Source: Bacteroidota bacterium
Lineage (GTDB): Bacteria > Bacteroidota > Ignavibacteria > UBA10030
Assembly: GCA_025454835.1 (NCBI GenBank)
Contig: JALONQ010000001.1
Location: forward strand, 62,001 to 126,000
DNA: 64,000 bases
Direction of reading: 5' to 3'
Shown: positions 19,882 through 29,065 of the stretch, piece after piece
How positions within the stretch are numbered: position 1 is the stretch's first letter
Layout of the letters: each line of letters starts with the position of its first letter
The notes under the pieces: generated by a model
Told to the model about the DNA's origin: nothing
Seen by the model: only the letters and a program-made list of their open reading frames with translations
Database searches by the model: none
Translations under genes and position numbers: made by a program

Positions 19882-20825
19882 TCGCGGATGTGCAGTCCGA
19901 TCGTCAGAATGTGAGCGCCGCCCGGTGAATACGGTTCGAGCACGAAGGCATAGTGAAATGATGGATTCCACGTGATCCCGGTGTTCTCGACGGCCGCCCC
20001 CGCCGACCAGCGGAGCCCATACGCTCCACTGGGGTCGAGGGCATCCACGCCTGTGCGGACTCGGACCATCGGGTGAACGATCGCATCCAGGCCGCCCCGG
20101 AACAACCAGCCACCCGCGGAAGACTCAGCTTCGACCGCCAAGGAGAACGGCGCCTCCCTCGGGGCGTAGGCGACGGCGAAAACGGACCGAACAGGGAAGA
20201 TATCCGTGGTTTGGCGCCCTTGTCGGCCATAGACCGGCGATGAATCCCATCGGTATTTCGAATTCAGGTCGCGAAAGACGGCTGCCACGAGCCAATCAGT
20301 GTTCAGAAGATACGCAGCCCCGACGTCAAGTCCAACGGTCGTGCTCGTGAGTCCTTCGACCATTTGTGCATACAACAGTTTTGCCGTGATCCCGAACGTG
20401 AACGTCGGTGCTGTCCGCAACCCAAACGAAAGCGATACCAGGTTCTCTGCGACGCTTAGGTCTCCCGAGGGGATCCCGTTTCGATCTCGTCCGTCGATCC
20501 CGGTCACAGAAATCCGATGAAGGGTGAAGGCGACACCCGCCGCCGGCGGAAGAGGAGTGCCATAGGAGATCGTCTGGATGGAACGGTCAAGCGGGAACAT
20601 CCCGGCCCCGAGCGAAACGGTTGGCGCCCTCTGGAATGGGGCCAGCGCAGGATTCATGAAGACATCGGGGTCGTTCAAGGGAAGGGCGGCCCGGGCGTTC
20701 CCGAGCGAGGCGCTCTCAGCCGTCTGACCAAGTCGAAAAGCCGCGCCGGCACGCCCGCCAAGCGAGGGTTGTGCTGCAAGGGCAATGGGAAGTGCGAGCG
20801 CGAGAGTGAGCACAAGGCGTCTCAT
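19878..20825 (-). CDS. PorV/PorQ-family-like outer-membrane protein
   Basis: Signal peptide MRRLVLTLALALPIALAAQP; 'ESASLGNARAALPLNDPDVFMNPALAPF'; beta-strand-rich, C-terminal 'ILTIGLHIRE'. Confidence 0.72.
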   Translation of the reverse strand: MRRLVLTLALALPIALAAQPSLGGRAGAAFRLGQTAESASLGNARAALPLNDPDVFMNPALAPFQRAPTVSLGAGMFPLDRSIQTISYGTPLPPAAGVAFTLHRISVTGIDGRDRNGIPSGDLSVAENLVSLSFGLRTAPTFTFGITAKLLYAQMVEGLTSTTVGLDVGAAYLLNTDWLVAAVFRDLNSKYRWDSSPVYGRQGRQTTDIFPVRSVFAVAYAPREAPFSLAVEAESSAGGWLFRGGLDAIVHPMVRVRTGVDALDPSGAYGLRWSAGAAVENTGITWNPSFHYAFVLEPYSPGGAHILTIGLHIRE

Positions 20826-22354
20826 TGGAGCACGACCACCTTTCCCCACACTGATTCGGCGGACCCGATCGAGACCCGAACAAAGTAGACGCCATTCGCC
20901 ACGAGTGATCCTGCATCCGTTTTGCCGTCCCACACCTCGTCGTGTTGCCCTTCAGGCCGCTGTGCACCTCGCACCAGATCGCGCACCGGCTGCATCGCGA
21001 TGTCGAAGATCCTGATCGTCACCGTTGCGCCTCCCGTTGGAACGGCAAAATGGACGCGCGAAGGCTCGATCGCAGGTGAAAAAGGATTTGGATAGACGTA
21101 CATCTCACGCGCAACTGCCACGGGCTGGAAGGCCCTGAGAACCGACCACGTGGTCCCGAAGGGGGCGCCCGATACGTCGGGGGTGAGTGCAAGTCCATCG
21201 GGGCCGCCCAGCCAAACGGTGTCGCGACGGATGTCGACCGTGATCGCTTCAGCTGAGACGATGCGCTGATACGTGGCAGCGTCAACCATGGAACCGCTCA
21301 GTCTCCACGTCGCTCCTCCGTCAGAGGTGCGATAAAGCCCGGCATCGGTTGGGACGTACACAATAGAATCGCGGACTGCGATGTTGTGGGCAAATTCGCC
21401 AAGCAAACCGGTTCGCCATGAACCACCGTCATCAGAGCTCCAGCTGATCCCTCGCTGTTCCTCGCCCGACTCGGCATTCACCGTGGCCGCCCAGATCGTC
21501 TTCACACCGGCCCAACGTTGCTCCCGAAGCGCGACGACGAAATTTCCCGAGATGGGACGCGCCTGGTTGGTGCGTGAGAATTTCACCCAAGAAGATCCCC
21601 CGTCGGTCGATCGGTTGATGCCGCCGGCCGTTCCGACCCACACATATCCGTTCCCGTCCACCATCACGGAGAAGACGCGATGATTCAGGTTGCCGCGCAG
21701 TCCTAGCCTTCCGCCGGTGGGGGCGAGGTCAAAGTCCAGCGTATCGGTGGGGGCGATGGAAGAGCGGCCGTCGGGCGGCAGGATGATCCGTGGCCACGTG
21801 ACGCCATCATCCGTGGAACGGCGCAGCATGCCCGCGAAGTTCGCCGTCCAGACGCCACCGGCGCCGATGGCGATATCGTAGGTGATATTGTTGATCGGCG
21901 TCGTGATGTTCAACGCTGCGATCCGGTTGACTCCGTACGTCAGTGTGTCAACCGACCCCACATCCACGGGCTGGACCTGACGTACCCACGTGGATCCCCG
22001 ATCCGTCGATCGATAGAGGCCGTCACCGGTCGGCAGGGACTCGTTGTCCTGCTTCGTCGACGTGGCCGCCGAAACCCATAAGAGATCGCCTCGCACGGCG
22101 ATGCCTGAAATACCTGTGCCGCCGAACGGCGCCACGCCCGACCAATTAGTCCATCGCACGGGCGACCCGATCGCTGCGGAAAGCCCCCGCGACGTCCCCA
22201 CCCACACCGTGTCGCCCGACACGACGATCTCGTTGATCGAATTGGCCGTTAGTCGATCGCTCTCGGGAGGCATGGCGTCGATTCGGAAGGTGCGAAGCGG
22301 CTGCGAAACGGCGCCGGACGTCGCTGCAACGACGAGGATGATCATCCACCTCAT
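20822..22354 (-). CDS. Secreted BNR/sialidase-like beta-propeller protein with FlgD-like, T9SS-type C-terminal domain
   Basis: Repeats 'GLYRSTDRGSTWVR', 'GINRSTDGGSSWVKF', 'GLYRTSDGGATWRL'; C-terminus 'YVYPNPFSPAIEPSRVHFAVPTGGATVTIRIFDIA...VWDGKTDAGSLVANGVYFVRV'. Confidence 0.85.
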   Translation of the reverse strand: MRWMIILVVAATSGAVSQPLRTFRIDAMPPESDRLTANSINEIVVSGDTVWVGTSRGLSAAIGSPVRWTNWSGVAPFGGTGISGIAVRGDLLWVSAATSTKQDNESLPTGDGLYRSTDRGSTWVRQVQPVDVGSVDTLTYGVNRIAALNITTPINNITYDIAIGAGGVWTANFAGMLRRSTDDGVTWPRIILPPDGRSSIAPTDTLDFDLAPTGGRLGLRGNLNHRVFSVMVDGNGYVWVGTAGGINRSTDGGSSWVKFSRTNQARPISGNFVVALREQRWAGVKTIWAATVNAESGEEQRGISWSSDDGGSWRTGLLGEFAHNIAVRDSIVYVPTDAGLYRTSDGGATWRLSGSMVDAATYQRIVSAEAITVDIRRDTVWLGGPDGLALTPDVSGAPFGTTWSVLRAFQPVAVAREMYVYPNPFSPAIEPSRVHFAVPTGGATVTIRIFDIAMQPVRDLVRGAQRPEGQHDEVWDGKTDAGSLVANGVYFVRVSIGSAESVWGKVVVLQ

Positions 22355-23190
22355 GGGAGGACCTCGACGCGATGGATGACGATGTTGCTCGAGTCCGAAG
22401 ACCGATCGATCGCGCGAAATTCGAATCGATAGGTTCCCGTCGGTGCGCCGCCGAATTGCACGCGCAGGCTGTAGACACTGTCGCGGGCCAGGGCATCGCC
22501 GCTGATCCCAGCCGAATTGCCGTCGTCGAACATCAGGAACGGATTACCGCTGGCCGGAAGTCCATTCGGTCGGTAAGAGTTGAAGTAGACGCGCAGAATG
22601 TCCGAGGGGCCGTCGGGGTCCACAGCCTTGATCTGGAGGAGCATCAGCGGCTGCGGGTCTGACGCTGAGATCGTGGCATCGGCGACGAGCGACGACATGA
22701 TCGGCGGGCGGTTGTTGCGAACGACCGTCAGCGGAATGACCGCAATGGTGCTGCGCATGCCGTTGACGCCCGTAGCGGCCACTCGGGCCGACCAGCTTCC
22801 GATCTCGACGCGGGTGATCGACAATCGCACATAGCCGCTGAACGTCCCATCGCCCGACAAGAGATCTGGAGCCACGCCGCCGTCATTGAAGGGGGTCGGT
22901 CCGCTCACGACGAGGCCCCGGTCGTCGACGATCCACCCCGTGACCTGTCCGACCGGCGACGATCCACCGGCCGATTGCACCACCGCGGAGAACGCGATCG
23001 GGATGCTGAGCCGATCAGTTGGCTGGCGCGTGCTGCCGACGTTGATCGTATCGCTGTCCACCGTCACGGCGGTTGGGGTCAACGATACGACCGCTGGTGC
23101 CGCGGCGAGCGCATCGAGCGGTCCCTCCGGCTCGGGCGAACAGGACAATCCCGCGAGCAACAATGACAAGCTGAGAAAGGAATGGCGCAT
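22351..23190 (-). CDS. Putative lipoprotein with Ig-like domains
   Basis: Lipobox 'LLLAGLSCSPEP'; 'DGTFSGYVRLSI', 'GTYRFEFRAIDRSSDSSN'. Confidence 0.65.
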   Translation of the reverse strand: MRHSFLSLSLLLAGLSCSPEPEGPLDALAAAPAVVSLTPTAVTVDSDTINVGSTRQPTDRLSIPIAFSAVVQSAGGSSPVGQVTGWIVDDRGLVVSGPTPFNDGGVAPDLLSGDGTFSGYVRLSITRVEIGSWSARVAATGVNGMRSTIAVIPLTVVRNNRPPIMSSLVADATISASDPQPLMLLQIKAVDPDGPSDILRVYFNSYRPNGLPASGNPFLMFDDGNSAGISGDALARDSVYSLRVQFGGAPTGTYRFEFRAIDRSSDSSNIVIHRVEVLP

Positions 23191-23196
23191 CCGCCC

Positions 23197-24258
23197 TCAG
23201 GGGAGAGAAACGATGATCGGATTCGGGGAGAACGTCAGCACGAAGATCCCGAAGGTGGCCCACCCGACCCACTTCCTGCGCTCATCCAAAGGTGATTCAT
23301 CAGGAACGGGAGGGTGGTACAGCTTGACGATGACCAGCGCGATGATGGCCCAGACGAACCATGCCGACCAGCTGTGCTCCGCGAACGGAACGATCTGAGG
23401 CTGTTCCTCGCCTGTGGCCCACGTCAAGAGCAGACGCAAGATCGCATCGGACATGGCCGGGGCCGAAAGACCCAGAAGGGCGTAGAACGTCGCTCGCGCG
23501 ATCGGCTTGTGGCGCTCTCCGAACATGGCATAGATAACATGGCCGCCGTCGAACTGCCCCAACGGGATCAGGTTCAAGGCCGTGACGAAGAGACCGAACC
23601 ATCCGGCACAAAGGAAAGGATAATGATAGATCTCGCTCATCGGTGGAACAAAATCCCCCGGCTGCGTCAGAATGCCTCTCAGGATCGCCAGCAGCAGCGT
23701 ATCGCCAAAGGCCAGCCCCATCCCCTCTGAGTTCCGAATGGAATTGGTCGTGAAATCGTAGTCAGGATGGATCGACAGCAAATAGTCCGCCGGCGGAAGA
23801 TTCACATACCCATACACCAGAACGCCAATGCTCGCAATGAAACCGGCGATCGGACCGGCAACGCCGATATCGAAGATGGCTTTCCGCGAGGGAACGATCG
23901 AACGCGTGCGGATGATGGCGCCAAAGGTCCCGAAATTCAAGAAGAGGTACGAAAGTGGAGGGATGGTCGGGAAAGGAATATAGTAGGGGAGCGATGTGTC
24001 GACGCCATGAGCACGGGCGGCGAAGTAGTGGCCGAACTCATGCGCCGTCAGGATGAACATCACAGAGAAGGCGTAGGGAAACCCGACCGACAGGTACTCA
24101 AGGTCGAAGGCGACTTCGGGATAGATCCAGATGATCCCTGAAACCGTGGTCGTCAGAAAGGTGATGACGAAGAGGAACGCATGGAGCCACAAGCGGCGTG
24201 GAGCGGCTATCTCCCGCCGCCAGGAAGAGTCAACAGGTGGCTCGAACGGTTCATTCAT
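23197..24258 (-). CDS. Site-2 protease (M50) family membrane metalloprotease
   Basis: 'MFILTAHEFGHYFAARAHGV' (HExxH) and 'NLIPLGQFDGGHVIYAMFG' (LxPxGxxDG). Start set at MNEPFEPP. Confidence 0.92.
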   Translation of the reverse strand: MNEPFEPPVDSSWRREIAAPRRLWLHAFLFVITFLTTTVSGIIWIYPEVAFDLEYLSVGFPYAFSVMFILTAHEFGHYFAARAHGVDTSLPYYIPFPTIPPLSYLFLNFGTFGAIIRTRSIVPSRKAIFDIGVAGPIAGFIASIGVLVYGYVNLPPADYLLSIHPDYDFTTNSIRNSEGMGLAFGDTLLLAILRGILTQPGDFVPPMSEIYHYPFLCAGWFGLFVTALNLIPLGQFDGGHVIYAMFGERHKPIARATFYALLGLSAPAMSDAILRLLLTWATGEEQPQIVPFAEHSWSAWFVWAIIALVIVKLYHPPVPDESPLDERRKWVGWATFGIFVLTFSPNPIIVSLP

Positions 24259-24263
24259 TCCGT

Positions 24264-24293
24264 GAAAATACCAAATTGTGTCTGCCCGTCCAA
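24264..24293 (-). promoter_or_regulatory. Putative minus-strand promoter TTG-N20-TATTTTC, 5 nt upstream of the ATG at 24258
   Basis: Plus-strand GAAAATA at 24264-24270 and CAA at 24291-24293. Confidence 0.5.
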
Positions 24294-24324
24294 GCGGATG
24301 GAGTGGCAAGGCGCGAGACCGGGG

Positions 24325-25917
24325 CTAGGCGTTGAACCAGACCGGGCTCGTGAGGCAGTGATGGGGTCGTTGGTCGCGATGGCCGGGGTGCGTGGCGATC
24401 TCGAGTCGAAGATAATGTGGACGGTGGTCCGTCACATCGTATCGCCACGCCCAATACATCTCGCCCGGCGACTCCCAGACCTGCAACGTCTCTTCGGCCG
24501 CGGACCCGATGATCCCCCTTTTCAATTCGATCCTGTGAAGGCGGCCGAACTCATCCGAGGTGCGCGCGATCAGCCGCAACGTCGTCGGGGCCTTCAGCGT
24601 GGACCCGATCACTTGACGGCCGTCGATGTCCGAGACCATGGCGACGGGACCATCGGTCGCGATCGAGCGATGGAGTCGTATCGCTTCGAGCAGTGCCGGT
24701 AGAGCGCTCGATTCCGCAAAGAGGCCCGTTCGTACGCGTCCGAACAGTTGATGATCGGCCTCACGAAGGCGAACGAACGGGATCGACAGCTGCCGGAAAC
24801 GGTTGAAGTTGCCATGCGCATCGTTCCCGGCAAGGACCGCGATCCGTCGGCCACGAAGGAGTTGTTGCGCCCATGCATCCCGCCCCGCCTTGCATCGCTC
24901 GTCGAAGGACCCGTTCCAGAATTGGAGGGCATGAAGTCCCGGCTGCCCCTCGTCTTTCTGGGACCAAGAGCCTCGGCGCAACAACCATCGCTGGATCAAC
25001 GGGACATGCTCCCGCGGATGCGCACCCGCCACGATCGCGGATGGATCGACCCGGTCCAGCAGCTCTCGAAGAGACAATTCGCTCCTGGTGCGAAGCCATC
25101 GTTCGGCGCTATCGCCCGACCCCGGATGGAACTGGCGGTCGCCGAGGACCAGACAATGGATGTTCTGTCCTGCTTCGTTGCGACAGGAGACCTCTTCTCC
25201 CGGGATGAGCGAAAATCCCGGCTGCCGATTCAACTCGGCGATCTCCCGCTGCAGCGCATGCCATTTTGGCAAATCGGGATCGTTCACGAGATAGGACGAG
25301 GCAGCATCGTCCAGATCGTACGAGTGATCGGTCATGGTCGCGAACTGCAGGCCCATGCGTCGTGCCAGGCCGCGAGCGGCGCCGGGCGGTACGCCAAATT
25401 CGACCTGGTCCTCGGTCGCCGTCGAATGCGCATGGCCTTCGCCGAGCATCAGTTGAGGGAGCGAGGGAAGCGGTTCCGGGCTGACATACACGCGCAACGG
25501 CGCGTGTGAACTCGTGCGATAGTTGTCGCTGAACGCCCGCCGCGCCCCCCGGCCCGCATCGTAGTCGAACTGGACGATGCACGAGATCCATCCGCTCAGA
25601 TCATCGATCGGCACGTCGACGATCGTCCACCACCAATGCTCCGCGATCTTCACGGAGGATCGGAGCAAGGAGACCTCGCGCGTCGACACGCCGTCCGAAA
25701 CGCGGGCCGTGACGCCGTGGAGCATGACGGGATGACGATCTGCGTCCTTGACCAGCACGAGAACCGGCAGAGGCTCGCCGGGTTCGAGGCGGTGAGGCGC
25801 ATCAGCCAGGATCTCGGGTTCCGGCGCGTTCAGGAGGCTGAAGAAATACCTGAAGCGATAATGGACCTCCGCGTAGAACGGCGCCAGCGGCGGAACAACG
25901 AAGGGCAGGACGATCAT
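24325..25917 (-). CDS. PHP-domain metal-dependent hydrolase-like protein
   Basis: 'MLGEGHAHSTATEDQVEFGVPPGAARGLARRMGLQFATMTDHSYDLDD', 'LIPGEEVSCRNEAGQNIHCLVLGD', 'AVLAGNDAHGNFNRF'. Confidence 0.8.
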   Translation of the reverse strand: MIVLPFVVPPLAPFYAEVHYRFRYFFSLLNAPEPEILADAPHRLEPGEPLPVLVLVKDADRHPVMLHGVTARVSDGVSTREVSLLRSSVKIAEHWWWTIVDVPIDDLSGWISCIVQFDYDAGRGARRAFSDNYRTSSHAPLRVYVSPEPLPSLPQLMLGEGHAHSTATEDQVEFGVPPGAARGLARRMGLQFATMTDHSYDLDDAASSYLVNDPDLPKWHALQREIAELNRQPGFSLIPGEEVSCRNEAGQNIHCLVLGDRQFHPGSGDSAERWLRTRSELSLRELLDRVDPSAIVAGAHPREHVPLIQRWLLRRGSWSQKDEGQPGLHALQFWNGSFDERCKAGRDAWAQQLLRGRRIAVLAGNDAHGNFNRFRQLSIPFVRLREADHQLFGRVRTGLFAESSALPALLEAIRLHRSIATDGPVAMVSDIDGRQVIGSTLKAPTTLRLIARTSDEFGRLHRIELKRGIIGSAAEETLQVWESPGEMYWAWRYDVTDHRPHYLRLEIATHPGHRDQRPHHCLTSPVWFNA

Positions 25918-27011
25918 CAGTACTGCCGTCCTTTCCATCGCACCGGACCGCCCAACAGCACGACGACGGGAAGCGCGACGACGTAGAGTGCGAAGTACAG
26001 CTCGAACCAGAAGAAGTGCCGAAGGTCATCGAGGCGACCGAGCCGCTTCAGGACCTGGGCGAGAAGAACGTAGTCAGCCGTCGCTTTTACGAACAAGACG
26101 GTGAGCGTGTGCCACCACGCGCCCCAGACCAGCGTGTGAATGAGCGGGAGGAAATGAACGCTCCAACCGATCGCCATGATCACGAAGCCGATGAACGGCA
26201 CGTCGAGCCCCCCACGACCCCAACGAAGCTTCTGATGGAAGAGAGCGCGAACATCGGGACAGGGATCGCTCTCGACGAGAAGCCGCGCGTCGATGGGATA
26301 GCGTTGCTGCCATCGGCCCGACGAACGGATCGCATGCACCAGCGTGTAGTCTTCCGTGACGCTGAACGGAAGCGAATCGTATCCGCCCACCTCGTCGTAG
26401 GCCCTCTTCCGGAACGAGAGGTTGTTCCCGATGCTTCCGAACGAGCGCCCGAGCGCGACGCTGGCAGCCGCGACGCCCAACAGGTAGGCCCAGTCAAGCG
26501 ATTGCATCCCTCCGAACGACGTATGGGCCCGCTGAAGCGTGATGCCCCCGACCAGCCCGACGTCAGGCTCGTACTGACCCGCCGTCGCTTCGACCCAAGT
26601 GGGGGGAACACGACAGTCCGCGTCGGTAATCAGGATGACCTCACCGCGCGCTTGAGCGATGCCCGCCGACAGCGGTCGCGCTTTTCCCTTCAGGCGGCTC
26701 AGCGGCGATGAATGCACGAGTCGCAACTGCACGTGGTCCGGCATGCGGCCCCTCACGACCTCGGCAGTCAGGTCCGTAGAATCGTCGTCGACGACGATGA
26801 CCTCATAGCGATCCGCAGGAAAGGTCTGCCGACAGAGAGCGTCGACGCACGCACCGATCGAGGCCTCCTCGTTGCGTGCGGCAACGACGATCGACACGGT
26901 CGGTCGCGCGCCTGTCGTGATCGGCGGGATGCGGGTCAGTCCAACGACGACGATCGCCGTCTGCAGGAGATACAGGGCGAGGACGATCAGGATGAAGGTC
27001 GCGAGGTCCAT
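25917..27011 (-). CDS. Glycosyltransferase family 2, membrane-associated
   Basis: 'VSIVVAARNEEASIGACVDALCRQTFPADRYEVIVVDDDSTDLTAEV', 'ILITDADCRVPPTWVE', C-terminal TM helices. Confidence 0.9.
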   Translation of the reverse strand: MDLATFILIVLALYLLQTAIVVVGLTRIPPITTGARPTVSIVVAARNEEASIGACVDALCRQTFPADRYEVIVVDDDSTDLTAEVVRGRMPDHVQLRLVHSSPLSRLKGKARPLSAGIAQARGEVILITDADCRVPPTWVEATAGQYEPDVGLVGGITLQRAHTSFGGMQSLDWAYLLGVAAASVALGRSFGSIGNNLSFRKRAYDEVGGYDSLPFSVTEDYTLVHAIRSSGRWQQRYPIDARLLVESDPCPDVRALFHQKLRWGRGGLDVPFIGFVIMAIGWSVHFLPLIHTLVWGAWWHTLTVLFVKATADYVLLAQVLKRLGRLDDLRHFFWFELYFALYVVALPVVVLLGGPVRWKGRQY

Positions 27012-27014
27012 AGG

Positions 27015-28136
27015 TCAGCGTCGAAGGGTGCGGTCCTTCCATCGGAATGGCACGACAAGGCTCAGCACGGTGGCGATCACGATCGAGAAAGGATGAAAGA
27101 GCTCGGCCAACGCCACCTCGGACCATCGCCGCTCGATCCCCCAAGCGCGCATGACCGTGAGCAACGGGAGCAGGTCAACCGCGATCTTGATGCACCAAGC
27201 ATTCACGACCGCCGGTATCAGCTCAGGGATCCAGAACGAGATCACGGTCGCTCCTATCAGTGTCGCGAAGAACACGAACAACAGCACCAGCTCCAGATAG
27301 ATCGTCGGGTCAAGAAATCGGCCTGCGACGGCCGCCCAGCGGCGCCTCTGCCGGAAGAACGCTCGCAGAGAACCCTGAGCCGGGGTCGTGACCATGGCGC
27401 CGAGGTCGTAGGCGAACGCCACCGAACCCAGCGACCTCGTGACGATGCGGCTCATGAGCGTTCCGTCGTCATTCGACGATCGTTGAACGTTCTCCTGTGC
27501 TCGAAGATACGCGTCGCGACGGTAGGCCAGATTGGCGCCGTTGCAGATGATCGGTCGTCCAGATCCGATCGACCCGGCTCCAGAAACGACCAAGCCGAGG
27601 AAATCGAGTCGCTCCACGCGTCCGAAGAGGCCTCCCCCGGCCTTGAGGACGACGGGACCCGCCACCAGCGCCGTACCGGGGGAAAAATACGAAACCATCG
27701 TGTTGACCCATGTCGGCGGATGTTCGCAATCGGCGTCGGTCGTGATGACGATCTCAGCGGCGGACTGCTCAACGCCGGCCCGGATGGCCTCCGGTTTGCC
27801 GCCAACACCCGTCTCAGGGCGGGGTGGCAGTGAAACGAGCGTGATGCGGGGTTGTTCGGCGCTGACCCGTCTGACGATCTCCGCCGTCGCGTCGGTCGAG
27901 GCGTCGTCCACCACGATGATCTGCAGCGCATGCGCGGGAAGATCCTGTGCCAAGACCGATCGGAGGCATGCCTCGATGGAGGATGCCTCATTCCGGGCGG
28001 CGATGACCACGGCAGCGCGCAGGGGAGAACCGCCCCGAGGCTGATGCCGCAGGCGCGACACCCCGACATACACCCGAAGCACGAAGAAGACGTAGAACCC
28101 GGTCAGGACGACAAGGGCGCCGCCGAAGATCGTCAT
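27015..28136 (-). CDS. Glycosyltransferase family 2, membrane-associated
   Basis: 'AAVVIAARNEASSIEACLRSVLAQDLPAHALQIIVVDDASTDATAEI', 'IVITTDADCEHPPTWVNTMV', 'RQRRRW', TM helices. Confidence 0.9.
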   Translation of the reverse strand: MTIFGGALVVLTGFYVFFVLRVYVGVSRLRHQPRGGSPLRAAVVIAARNEASSIEACLRSVLAQDLPAHALQIIVVDDASTDATAEIVRRVSAEQPRITLVSLPPRPETGVGGKPEAIRAGVEQSAAEIVITTDADCEHPPTWVNTMVSYFSPGTALVAGPVVLKAGGGLFGRVERLDFLGLVVSGAGSIGSGRPIICNGANLAYRRDAYLRAQENVQRSSNDDGTLMSRIVTRSLGSVAFAYDLGAMVTTPAQGSLRAFFRQRRRWAAVAGRFLDPTIYLELVLLFVFFATLIGATVISFWIPELIPAVVNAWCIKIAVDLLPLLTVMRAWGIERRWSEVALAELFHPFSIVIATVLSLVVPFRWKDRTLRR

Positions 28137-29065
28137 CTCTGCACCCTGCGATCGGCGAGGAAGACGGCGAGGCCGCACATCGTCGGCAGCAGCACGTTGA
28201 CGGCGAACATGAGGAGCGACACCGCCAGCGCTGGCGCCGCGCCGATGCCGTAGTAGCCGAAGAACGCTATGTGCGAAGCCTCACGGATCCCCAGGTCCAT
28301 GATGAAAACCGGAGCCAGTGTGCGCAGACCGATGCCCGCCCAGAAACCGTTCCACGTCTCGACGATCCCGAGACTCGCCACGGCGTTCAACAAGACATAC
28401 TCCTGGACGACATACACCAGAAGAATGCATGCCGTCCAGCCCATGGCTTGCAGCAGACCCCTGCGCGGGATGGCACTGAATGCCTGCAACGCTGTGTCGA
28501 CCCTTCGTAACCGTTGCCATCGGCCAGCCAGTTGCAGACGCGCGAACCGATGATGACCGAACGCCAGACCGACCACGATCGATATCATGACGACGAGAGA
28601 AAGAACAGACCACCACGCATGGTGCGTGACCATGAGGACTAGCGCGGGCACACCGGGAACCAACGCCAGGAGACTGTGCGTCAACTTCTCGAGGACGACC
28701 ACCCCGGCCACGCGTTCGCTCGACAGTTCATAGTGGCGGTGCATGCGGTACGCAACGTCGCCGACCTCCGCCGGAGTGACGACGGCGAAGGCGTATCCGG
28801 CCATGATCGTCTTTGCCACGCGCACCATGGAGGCGTCAGAGCCCGCATGACGCAAGAGGTGTTGCCATCGGAGCATGCGGAAACCGATCTGAAAGGGGAG
28901 CAGAAGCAACGCCGCTCCTACCGCCGTCCAACTCACCGACTGCCAGGCTCCCAGGAGGTCGCGCCATGAGATCGACATGAAGACCGCCGCCAGAACAAGC
29001 AGGCTCAGCGCCCACTTGATCAGCGTCCCTTTCCAACGGCTCCAGAACGTGATCCGGTCGCTCAT
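28133..29065 (-). CDS. Lysylphosphatidylglycerol synthase TM-region / flippase-like membrane protein
   Basis: 'GFRMLRWQHLLRHAG...AGYAFAVVTPAEVGDVAYRMHRHYELSSERVAGVVVLEKLTHSLLAL' typical of the LPG synthase TM family. Start at MSDRITFW. Confidence 0.85.
   Translation of the reverse strand: MSDRITFWSRWKGTLIKWALSLLVLAAVFMSISWRDLLGAWQSVSWTAVGAALLLLPFQIGFRMLRWQHLLRHAGSDASMVRVAKTIMAGYAFAVVTPAEVGDVAYRMHRHYELSSERVAGVVVLEKLTHSLLALVPGVPALVLMVTHHAWWSVLSLVVMISIVVGLAFGHHRFARLQLAGRWQRLRRVDTALQAFSAIPRRGLLQAMGWTACILLVYVVQEYVLLNAVASLGIVETWNGFWAGIGLRTLAPVFIMDLGIREASHIAFFGYYGIGAAPALAVSLLMFAVNVLLPTMCGLAVFLADRRVQR

Noticed and set aside
26712-27833. 373-aa plus-strand ORF
   Set aside because: Antisense to two GT2 genes; arginine/aspartate-rich shadow translation.
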